Both the position numbers and the translations under genes were made by a program. Positions 1 through 10,073 of a stretch of 64,000 nucleotides of DNA are shown here, piece by piece. Source of the DNA: Amoebophrya sp. A120 (lineage: Eukaryota > Sar > Dinophyceae > Syndiniales > Amoebophryaceae). The stretch is from contig CAJINV010000001.1 of assembly GCA_905178155.1 (NCBI GenBank), forward strand, positions 2,964,265 to 3,028,264. Reading direction: 5' to 3'. Under the pieces are notes generated by a model. The model saw nothing but the letters and a program-made list of their open reading frames with translations. It did no database searches and was not told the DNA's origin. Position 1 is the first letter of the stretch; every line of letters begins with the position of its first letter.

Positions 1-3000
1 GTCGACGTGGTGCCGCCGCTTGCATCAGAACGGTTCGTCAGAGGTGTTTCCCTTTCGACGATTCTGGGAGGTGGAATTTCGTGAAAGATTTGCCTGACTT
101 CCCTACCACCGCTAGTACGTGGGTATGGAGGGGTTTGTGAAGCTTGTGCACGACCCCACCTGTTGGGAACCACACTGGTGTTCGTACCAGCGTGTTGCCC
201 CGGCGGCAGTTCGAATTCTCGCAGTGCGCTTTCGGGAACAATGGGATAGCCGGTATAAGCCGCGACTGGCGTCATCGCTTGTTGTGCCTCTTGCTCCCCG
301 GTGATGTGTTGAACTCCGGTCGTCCCTTCTCCACCTTCGGCAACCGCTCGCGCCAGCAGCGCTCCGAAATAAGATGGGCCGCCGCGGCCGCTCGGGTGCG
401 GCTGCCGCGTTGCCGGCGGACTTGGTCCTCTGGGTGGTGCAGCCGTGTCTCCCACAGAAAGCCCCCCGGATACGTCGCTCAGAGAGGGCGACGCTGCAGA
501 GGAGCGCGAAGCGTCGGACCGCGTCGTCAACGCCGGTCCGACGGAGAACGTGGTCGTATCCACTGCCCCTTCCTCTCGAAGATGATCTTCCCCGGCCGCC
601 GCGGCGGCGGAACAGGACATATCCGCGTCGACCTTGCTTCGCTGCCTCCTCGGCGAAGAGCAACGGGACCGCGCCGGCGAGGACGAGGGCACGGGCGAAG
701 CCACGGACGACTCCGTCTCGGTGGGCGTTTCTGCCTGAGAGAGCGGCTGCCGCCGCAGCAGCAGCACTGGAAGATGATCCTTGCTGCATCAAGAAGGTCG
801 GCGGGCCGAGGCCAAATTTCGAGGGCTTCTTCCTTTCCTCCACCTCCGCAAGCTGCACGGCGAACGGGTAGTGTTCTTGTTTCTGCGTTTTGAAGAACTC
901 GTAGGAGATAGACGCGGTGGGGACTAAAGCTTGTCCAGCAGAAGCTTCAGCCGTAGATTTGTTTCCCATCAAAACGTCGGCGGCGAAATTCTCGCTGTGC
1001 ACGAAGGAACTGTGCGGCACCCGGAGACGCGCGTGGTGCAGCTCTTGCGTTACCGACACACCGGTCTCGCGCAAGTCGTAAAAATACGGGTCGTAGTCGT
1101 TGTCGTAAAACATGACGTGGTACAGTTCTTTCCCCTTTTTGTGCTTCCTGGTTGCATTCACCTCCTCCGCGATCCTCAAGACCCGGCAGGGCCGGAGGGT
1201 GTCGGTATCGGTAGGGATTGAGCCAGCACGGACTTTTTTGTGAACGCAGTACGGTGCAGCTGCTGCAAAAGGACCAGATGAAGATGAGGAGCTTGTTGCG
1301 CCACTAGTACTTCCATGAGCTCGACACGACGCCGCCCGTCTGCGCGCGGCCTTGCTTGGCTTGCCCTGGGCGGCCTTCGCAACCATCTTCGCGGCCGTTT
1401 TCACGGCTTTAAACGCTTTCATTGGGGAACTGGTGACGGCTTTCTGAATTTTCGTCAGAGTAGACTTCTTTTTATCGTTTTCCAAATCCACGGCCTTGCA
1501 CATGTACAGGGGCTCCACGTGAGCTTTCGGAAGCTTTCGCTTTTCCATCGCGTCACGCTGGAAAGCGACGAGCGTGTGCGTCAGCGGGAGTCGATCGTCG
1601 CGGAACACCATGCGCCGGGAGCACTTCACCCAGTCGTGGTGCTCGCGCAAAATGTGTTCTTCAGCCCGCCAGCACCAAGAATCCATCGAAAGCTGCGCTT
1701 CCAGGGACAGAACCTGCAGCTCAATTTCCCACGCCGCGCGCATAGCGTTCATGTGCATCGGCAGCACCCGCATGGTCAAATCCCACTCGGATTTTGGCGC
1801 GGCGGTCTCAGTGGCCGCTAGCTTTTTGCTCTTCTTTGCCGCGGTGCCTTTCTTGCCTTTACTGCTGGTTTTAAGAGCGCCAGATGTTGTAGGTGCGACG
1901 GGAGGCACGAAGGGAAGCGTTGCATTGATGGGCTTTTTTGTGATTGGGTGCAGCTTCAGGCCGGGGTTACTGGTGCTTTCCAGCGTTCCCTCCGTGTTCA
2001 TGATGGACTCCACGCATTCCTCGCAAAAGAGGGTCGGGTTCTGCTGGACGTTCAAGCCTTGGAACGGAATCTTCATGCTGGTTTGCACAGAACAAGCTTG
2101 ATGCGGCTTGTTTTGTGCCTCAGCCTCTTGCGCAGTTCTCACGAGCTGCGCCGGCGCGCGATCCACGTCCTGCGACGGGTGCTGGAGCCAGGTTCTCGGA
2201 ACGCCGTGATTGAGGTAAATGTCTCGCTCGGTGGACGGGGAGTTTCCGGATAGCCGCGCCCTGCTGTTGTCTTGCGTCGTGAGCAAAATGTGCATGAAGC
2301 GCTTGTGCGACATGCAGACCCCGCACTGCGGCGTCTTGACGTGGCCGGACCTCGTGGTCAGCGCCACTAGCTCCTTGTGCTTGCGAATCATCTGCTGGCG
2401 CACCCACCACCGGAGCCAGGCCTGCGACATTTCGCTTTTAGTACCCTGCAGGGCCGGCTGGTCTTGAAATCTGATCCAGCGCATCGCCTCGTCTTTGGTT
2501 GGTAGTGCCCCCGAAGCTTCTTCTTCTTCCGTGACTGCGAAGGGAGCAAGACGGAGCCTGACCTGTCGCGGCATCATCATGCACGCGGTCGCAGGCTCGA
2601 AGTCACCGGGCAGCTTCGGGTAGTTTCCACCCTGGTCGAGGCGCCCCGTGGGATCGTAGAAAGGGATCGCCTGAACGAAAAAATTCCCCTCCGTCGCATC
2701 GAAAGCGGTTCTCCGCGTATAGACATCCCCTCCGGAAGATGCAGCCGCTGTTGCCCCTGATGTCGGAGCAACGGGCGACCCCGCTTTTGGCGGCATCGAC
2801 GTGGTCCCGAAGCTGTGCTGTCTACTACTAGGTGCACTGCCCCTTGAGCCGATCCGCGCGGGCGGTAGTGATCGAGCACGCGGCCTACTAGTCGTTACAG
2901 CTCTTCTCGCGGAGCTTCCACCAGCGTCAAAGGCCGTGCCACCTGCCCCGAGTGCAAATGCTTCCTCACCGGGCTCCCACACCCCTGCGCCGGCTTCAAG

Positions 3001-4201
3001 TTCCAAGCTTGCTGTTTCCGCTTCGGTAAATGGCAAAGTCTGCTTCTTGCGGTCACCGTTTTCCGGTTTCCGGAGCGGGTAGTAGGTCGTCAGAATTTCG
3101 GCGGCATCGTGGCCGTCGAGCAGTGTATACGCATCCCTCAGTCCCGGGTCGCTGGCCCGTCTCCGCGGAGTCAGAAGCCCAGCGCGGGCGGCTTGACGGG
3201 GCGGTGTTCGCTTGGTTGGAACCTGAACGGGCACTCGACCCACACCGTAGATCTCTGTGCACACGACACTGACAGAGAACCTGATCACCACCTCCTGTGC
3301 GTAATTCCTGCGGGCATTTTCCAGAGCCTGGAGTTTGTCTTTGTTTTTCTGATCCCGAGCCATTAGCACTTTATTCTGCACCGCCGCGACGTAATGCTCG
3401 CCCCCGGGAATGCCGTCAAAGCTAGGGGTAAAGCTGCTGTGGTCCGACGTCTCGAAAACGGATTTGCGTCCCTTCTGCAGCACGGCTGATTTGTTCATGA
3501 TTCTCGTCGTTGTCCCTCCTGTAGAGAAATATTCATCTGTCGGTGCGTGGGAGAAAACTTTGAAGGTGTTCGCGACAGATTCCGTGTCAAGATTCGCGGC
3601 GAAGGGCTTCGTACGATAGAGCAATTCCTGCCCCGGCCTGTTGTCCTTGTTCCGACCAGAATTTTTGTTCAAGTAGAGTTCCGCGTGATACCATAACGAC
3701 AGAGAACTTCCGTTGGGAAACAAAAGGCAACGGCGGCCGGTAGTCATCCAAAATGCTGCGGCTCGGCGCCTCGACGTTGTAACAGAGAGGAGGATTGTGC
3801 AGGAACAGGCTTTTCCAAGTGAATTCCTGCCCGTCGCTGGACGAAGAACTGGACGCCTTCAAATCTCGCCAGTACTTGGCCTTCGGGAAGACTTTTCGTA
3901 AGTCGCAGAAATACTGCATGCCCGCTCGCTTTTCCAGCTCCGTCGTAAGCACGAAGGTGAGGTCATCCTGTGCTTCCTCTGCGGAGCTTTGCCGCATCTG
4001 ATGATGATCGGTCGACGATGCCGCAGTGGAGAGTGTGGCGGCCGTGATCTCCGTCGAATTTTCTTCCGTGTCGGACCATAGGCTGCGCGCGGCTGGCGCC
4101 GGAATCCCCTCCAGAAACAACCATGAAAGCGAAACTGCAACTGCGATACGCATTTTGTTGATTGGATTGATCTGGGCAGCGGTAGAAGCGCCACAGTTCA
4201 T
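1..4201 (-). CDS. Large secreted-type protein of unknown function, 3' end beyond the left edge
   Basis: The gene reads leftwards and is still open at base 1, so it is partial. The first ATG is at 4201, but an internal ATG at 4153 starts a good signal peptide (basic start, hydrophobic VAVSLSWLFLEG, small residues before APAARS), so 4153 may be the true start. The body holds two CxxC pairs (CGVC near 2330 and CEEC near 2010) that could bind zinc, Lys/Ala-rich stretches, and a compact segment with YHVMFYDNDYDPYFYDL (about 1080-1130) that resembles a Tudor/chromo-like reader fold. The protein-like frame shifts by one base twice, near 3690-3750 and near 740-790. These may be sequencing indels, unrecognised short introns or a decayed gene. 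The last 750 bases are Ser/Pro/Ala-rich. No family is recognised. Confidence 0.6.
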
Positions 4202-5370
4202 GTCACTTGCGGAGGACTTCTAGAAGATCGAGCGATAAGATATTATGCGACTTCCTACTAAGACGGTCTTAGAAGGTAGGGTTTCAGTTCCGAATCGGAT
4301 TCGGAGTCGCTTTCCAACACGACGTACAATTTCTGAAAAATCAATGTTGTAGCTGTAGGATCGGTCCAGTCAGTTTCACGGTAAGGCAAAGGCTCGGCTT
4401 CGGAGACAAGCTAGTCAATGTCAAATTTTTTCCTAAGTACGTTTCACTTTTCCTTGTTTACTGAGCAGAGCTAAAACCAATACGGAAAACAATATCGATA
4501 TCTTTGCCGGGCGATGGTAGACTTTTTCAATAGATCGTGTCAATTTCCTAGTTTAGTTAAAGATTTTGTGTAGATGAAATTCTTCAACCTAGCGGCGTTG
4601 CTCGTTGTGGAATGCTTTGGGGAAGTTGTCTATAAACTTTCTGGAGATCTGGTGAGTGGTGAGTGGGAGGAAGAGGGATGAGTTTCGATCATGCTTGAGA
4701 TTTCTTTCATCTTTGTAGCCTCGCCATAGCAAGGACATCGTAGTGAAGATGCTGTGACACTACTAAACCGAATCAAATTCGAAACCTTATTTTCATTTTG
4801 CCTTTCGATCAAATAGGGTGAGCGAATTTTTCTCCTTCAGGCATTTTCGGATCATCAAGGAGAAGGACACCGAGGCTTTGCAGATCTCATTTTCACATTA
4901 GTCGTTAATCGAGTGCGAATAATTCTCACAAAGAGGTAGAGCGCGCACTGACTATGACCGAGGACCGACTATGCGAGGTTTCGTCGAAGGAATGTGAGTG
5001 CGGGATGAACATCAATGATTTTCAGAATCGCAAATACAAGGAGCACGAAATCATACACTTCTTTTCGACATACGAAGGCAAGGCTTCTTTTTGTCTCATG
5101 TTGATGATGGCAATTTCTCAACATGCACTCAAGGACGTAACGGAGACTCGTGTTACTTGTCTGGATTTCAGAGAATGAGAAAACAGCGTAAGGGAATGAG
5201 TATGGGAATCTTAGGAATATGGGAACTAACTTTAATCGCAAATTTAGTGTTTCTATTTCTTTACGAGAAAGTACTGACAAGGGACATTACTAAAAAAAGA
5301 GCGATGTCCTCGCAACTACCGGTGCAAGCTCGAGGACTTGATCAAGAACCGAATGAGTAGTTTTCCTCCA
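4202..5370. other. Intergenic, no supported gene
   Basis: This AT-richer stretch lies between the 5' end of the large secreted-type gene and the 3' end of the first EF-hand paralog. Only short ORFs occur on either strand, with no domain signal and no link by splice sites to neighbours. Promoter elements for the gene reading left would lie here, but none can be recognised. Confidence 0.6.
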
Positions 5371-8300
5371 TCATGAAGCAGCCGCAGGTGCCGAGGGAGC
5401 AGCGCTACCACCAGCAGCACCAGTGGACGGACTAGTAGCACCTCCGGGCGCCGCTGCGTTCGCCGCTCCACCACTCGTAGCTGCATTACCGCCTTGCTGC
5501 TGGATCCGGCTGTTAATCCACTGGTCGTTTTGATATTTGCCTCGGATCCGCTGTTCGGTCACGGTGGCCGCTTCCAGCCACCAAGTGTACCGACTGTTTA
5601 GGAACGGGTTTGACTGGATCAGATCTGGGTACGTGCCTCTTCTCCTCTCCATCTTCTCACACCAGATATCCAACGCGTTGCGGAACGTGGGACTTATCCG
5701 CCGGCCGTGGTACAAATCGTGCAGCAAATGCCACACCGCGTCCGACCCGACCATCGTTGCCGGGACGACTTGCGCCTGCTCTAACTCCACCCAGGTGGAA
5801 TGGGAGATTTTCGCGCCCTCGAGAATACGCTTCAAGCTGGTGAAATTGTAATTGACCGTCCTGGTATCGCCGACGACGGACTCGTACAGCGTGTACATCT
5901 GCTCGCGGACCTCCTCGACGAGCAAATCCGGAAGGGTTTCTTCCAACTCGTAGCGGTGGCGAAGTTTCTTGCCCGTGTCTTCATCTTGCAGACGGCGGAG
6001 GATCAGCACAAACTCGCCCCAGCTGTAGTGTTTTTGGGACAATCGAAAGATGAAGATCACGACATCGTCTTGCTTCAACTTGATGCTCATTGACAAAAGT
6101 AGAAAATCAGACGCATACTTAGACGACATTATTCGGTACGTATGTTCCGTTGGCATTCACAGAGCAAGTCAAAGCTTCCTATAAAACCAGAACAGGTCGA
6201 AAAACAAGCAACAACGCAATACTCAGTGCAGCCGTCTTGATCCAGGTCGCATTCCTTAACCAACTCAACCAACGAACGCTGTTCGTCTTGCGTTAAGTCC
6301 ATCCCGAGCTTTTCCAACAGCTCAAACACCTTCTGCGACCGCATTCCCTGGGCGTTTTTCCCGGCAAATTTGTTGAAGCCCGGGCGGATCAAGTCGACTT
6401 CTTCCTTTTTCCAGCCGCCGTTGTCTAACCCCCGCATCCACAACAACCGCGTGATTTCCAGAATCACCACCGCTACTTCAAAGTGCACCTCGGTTTCCGC
6501 ATCCCGGAGGTTCTTCGTTTTGCACAAAGCCCCGGTGAGAGCCGGGATGAGTATCAAATGCAAAAATGTCTGGGTCTGGAAGATTGCGAGATTTGTCATG
6601 CTGATCTGGCATGGCCCTTAAATCTCTATTGCGTGGCCACAAACAGCCTTTCTCCGCGCCTGTCATGCAAAAACGCAGTTTCTCATGCGGAATACGCAGC
6701 ACAGTCACAGAGGCACGAAGCAACTTATCATGCTTGGCGGCGCATTACAGCGCATTTGTTTTTGACTGACTTGCATCACAAGTTTCCAGACCCAGACATT
6801 TTTGCATTTCATAATGAAGTGGATCAAGCCACTGATGTGCTCGCGGACGGTTGGATACCGGATTCGCAAGCACTATGGAAGCGTCAGGTTTGAAATCGTC
6901 AAAGTTGAAATAATCTGTAATGCATAAAATGCATGACCCGAGGCACGTGTGTTGCAGAGCAGGCCAGTGAGGCCGATTGTAAGCCTGTTTGGGGTTACAG
7001 CTCGAGCTGCTGAAGTAGCATGAGAAAATCACTCTTTTTTGCCTAAACAGCATGACAAACTGGATTTAGGGACCACCGAAATTTGTCATGCGCCACTTAG
7101 AAACTGGGTTCCAACTGGCATCCATTTTATGCATGACAAATTATTTCAACTTTGTCGATTTCAACTCTGACACATCCATAAGTACTGCACGATCAGTTTC
7201 TGCAGGTGTTCTATTGGCACCCAGCCGAAGCCGGTCCAGTTCGGGGCGGATAGGAGATTTTCCAGCTCGTCCTTCTGACTGTCGACAGCCGACGCGCTGT
7301 TCATCCGCTGCATAGACATACTCCCTTGCTTACCCTTCCCCTTCATCCCTTTCGGTTGGGGTGTGGGTTGCGGGGTTGGCGGCGGAGGCTGAGCGGGCGC
7401 TGTTCCGTTCGCGTTTGTAGTAACTATGGTGGAAACCACACCGGTTCTGAGCAAAAAGTACATCATGAACTGATCGGAGAGCCAGTTCAGATCTTCTCTT
7501 GGGTACAGCAAAAGCATCTTTTTCCATGTCCACCCGTACTCGGACACGGACCGGAGTTGCTGACTCGCCAGCATTGTGATCTTCCACCGGGAAAGCGCGC
7601 TGCCGAGATTGCCCTTCACCTGCAGTGGCTTTCGCAAACGGAAATTCGCGATCAAAGCGAGTTTCGTGACGGTATTGGTCCCCGGGTGGTTTTCCTCGGC
7701 GCCCGTTGTCTTTTTCGGCTTTCTCGTGCCGTTTTTCTGCACATCCATGGGGGGCGGTTTCGCCGTACTCGGTCCGCCGACGGAGTTAACCCTCTCGTTG
7801 GCCTCGTTCACACTGGCCGGGTTCGGGGGTGGCGGACTGGGCGGGGGTGGCGGTGCGCGACCGCCCAGTAAACCGAACAAACCGCCGCCCGCTGTTGCTG
7901 CCGGAGGCGTTTGCACCGGCTGGTCCTCTTTTTCCTCCAATTCACTGCTGTCGCTGCTTTCGACTTCGTTCTTCAAAACGAAAGACGGGTGCAAGTGCTT
8001 GTTCGCGTGCGCGACGGTTTTATGGGGAGACACGACCGCCTCGATGCCCTGCCATCGGCTGCCTAAAGTCAAACCTTCCTTCTCTCTTTTCCCGACCATG
8101 AGCTCCTTCGCTGCCTTCCGGTACGCCACGAGCAGACTCCGCCCCCACTCAGAGGACTCAACGGTCAGATTGTTGTCTTGGTCTATGTCGATCGGCTTCT
8201 CCACGACTTGCCCGGGTTCCACCGACGGGCCTGTCCTTGGCGGACCGTCCTCGTCCACCTTGGCGGGTGTTGCTGTGCCGGAAGTTTGCGCGGTGGTGTC

Positions 8301-8540
8301 GCCGCCGCCTTGTTGGTCCCCGTTTCCGCCGGGGGATTTCGTGCCGTTCTTTTTCTTCTTCGCCAGCCGCTCGGTCTTCTGGCGCTCCATGTCCGCCACG
8401 AGGCGCTGCGTGGCAAAGTCCGCGATGTCCTGTCGGCTGGCCAGGGGCATTTTCTCCACGAGCTGGATCAAATCTCCCATGCGCGTCCGCACGTACTGAC
8501 CCAACATGTGGGCCTCCTTTTGCTCGGAGGCGGGAGCCAT
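5371..8540 (-). CDS. EF-hand protein, paralog of the adjacent gene, split by two introners and one GT-AG intron
   Basis: Exons, in transcript order: 8540-7181, 6868-6814, 6546-6223 and 6022-5371. Together they are 2391 bases, exactly 797 codons. The first two gaps are introners. The last is a GT-AG intron (6023-6222) whose removal creates a textbook EF-hand loop, DLDQDGCTDWGE, with D1, D3, D5, G6, D9 and E12 in place. The N-terminus is charged, with a Lys run (AKKKKNGTK) and a Pro-rich tract (APPPPPSPPPPNP). The C-terminus is Ala/Gly/Pro-rich. Segments EWGRSLLVAYRK, LSRWKITMLASQQ, the residues spanning both introners (QYLRIRYP, IHFIPALTG), EVAVVILEITRLLW and LILRRLQD all align in order with the gene at 10074-12875, so the two are tandem paralogs. 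A calcium-sensing scaffold is inferred. The exact function is unknown. Confidence 0.85.
6552..6813 (-). mobile_element. Introner, family B (262 bp)
   Basis: The inverted ends begin TATCAAATGCAAAAATG on the left and, read from the other side, TATGAAATGCAAAAATG, continuing identically through GTCTGGGTCTGGAA. The flanks are ATGAG (6547-6551) and ATGAA (6814-6818), a 5-bp target-site duplication with one mismatch. Removing the element and one flank copy joins exons 2 and 3 of the EF-hand gene in frame. The element at 20440 has the same ends, orientation and length. Confidence 0.9.
6874..7180 (-). mobile_element. Introner, family C (307 bp)
   Basis: The inverted ends are TATGGAAGCGTCAGGTTTGA on the left and TATGGATGTGTCAGAGTTGA read inward from the right, followed on both sides by AATCG, one variable base and CAAAGTTGAAATAAT. 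The flanks AGCAC (6869-6873) and AGTAC (7181-7185) match at four of five bases. TGCATAAAATG and TTTGTCATGC motifs lie just inside the ends. Its removal joins exons 1 and 2 of the EF-hand gene in frame and restores similarity to the paralog. Confidence 0.88.
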
Positions 8541-10073
8541 GTTGACGTCAGAAGCTAGTAGGGTCGAAACAAATTTAGATCGAGTGAATGATCAGATAAT
8601 TGAATGGGAACAAAAAGACTAGGAAGTTAGTAGCGTCAAGACGAAGTCGTAGATTTCTGAATGTTGCTCATGGGTATTGTGAAGCCAGGGGTACTGACAA
8701 ACACAAGTAGGGTAGCCTGATCCTGTGTTAATTTGAAACGGAAAGCGCTGCGGTCGACTGCAGAAAGCAAAACGTTTCGACTTCACGGGCAGGAACGAAA
8801 ACGCAGGACGAATACGAATTAGCACCAAAGTTCAGGCTCCGCTTTATCGGTTTAATTGCCAAATATAGCCGCCGGGGCGGGGGTAGTGAGGTCGTGGGCG
8901 TTTTTTTGCCGGCCGCAGCCTTGGCCGCGGCTTTGCTTTTTACGGGCTCGCCATACCACCGTGAGTAACGTTATGCCGCACGGTATGGCGGCCACTTGGG
9001 AAACGTCGCAAATTTTGCCACATTTCCAAAATTCCTTTCCGAAAGCCAGCCCCGATGCTATGGGGCCGATCCGGGTGCCACGGGGGGCGCCCCAAAAGCG
9101 AACAAAAACCGGGCCCATAGCATGCGGATTGGCTTTGCGCGTCTGGTGCGCTTTTTATTTTTCGCGTTTTTATCTTTCACGCCGGCGCTTTTTGCAAAGC
9201 TTCCCAGGCTCTAAAACCGGCGAAAAGGCGGCCGCTTTCGCGGCCGCCCAAAATGCTCCGAAATCGCGGCCGTGCCATGCTGTTTCGCTGTTCTGATTTT
9301 GGGCGCGTTTCTTGCGCGCCCCTTTTGGGGCGCCCCAAATCGCCAGAAACTAAGGCGGCGGGCGCCTCAGAAGGGCGCCCCTTTTGCCGGCTCCCCTGCG
9401 TCGTTTTATCAAGCGGGAATCGATAGTTTTCGACCGGGCTTTTTTGTTGGCAAAGCTCCGGCCGCTTGATAATTGAAAATCTTTTTCGTCAAAAAACACT
9501 CCCGCCCGCTTGAAAACTGCCGGTCGTTTTGCTGGCTGGGTGTCAAAAAAACTCCCCGGTTAGAACCGTTCGGTGACCTCACTACATATAATTTCAATTT
9601 GTCGAATGGACGACTACCGACTTCACTGTGCCTGCAAAAATGCAGCACGACGGAGCAACCGTAATCAGGACGGAACGATGATTTTTTTAAAATTATGGGA
9701 CCGACGAATACGAATCCGTCATTGGCATCAAGGTCAACCGAGTGGGACTGAATACTGGCGAAACACGAAAATTGCATGAAAGGGTAACCAGAAACAAGGA
9801 TGGCATAAGCCGCATGCGCACATCCTTGTTGGCGGTATTCAACTCAAAGCCACGATAAAAGTTGATCGGCGTCATCAAAAGTCAATCGCGTTTGTGAGTA
9901 ACCATGAAAGGGGATACCTAGTGCAAGAGAACAAGAAATTATAGAATAAAAATCACGGGTAGGTACAAATGAAATTGTGAATGCGTGCTGATGAAGAGAA
10001 TGAAAACAGCTTTGCGCGGACTCGGCTGAAGACGGAGGTACAACAGCGACTGAAGGGGTTCTTCGTGAGTTTC
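8541..10073. other. Intergenic, with a GC-rich island at about 8870-9470
   Basis: No gene is supported here. The central 600 bases are markedly GC-richer than the surroundings, with many GGCGCC/GGCCGC-type words (for example CGGCCGCTTTCGCGGCCGCC near 9228). They also hold an imperfect inverted repeat pairing ATGCTATGGGGCC near 9055 with GGGCCCATAGCAT near 9111. A non-coding mobile element is possible, but no terminal repeats or target-site duplication could be identified. Confidence 0.5.

Noticed and set aside
144-893. Plus-strand open frame of 249 codons
   Set aside because: Arg/Gly-rich antisense shadow of the Ser/Pro/Ala-rich end of the large gene, which is open on the minus strand to the window edge.
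6745-7053. Open frame running through the short exon between two introners
   Set aside because: It reads the 55-base exon in the wrong frame. The frame fixed by both excisions and by the paralog is different.
7576-8499. Long plus-strand open frame of 307 codons
   Set aside because: It lies opposite exon 1 of the EF-hand gene, and its composition is an antisense reflection of the charged/Pro-rich protein. The minus strand joins to validated exons.
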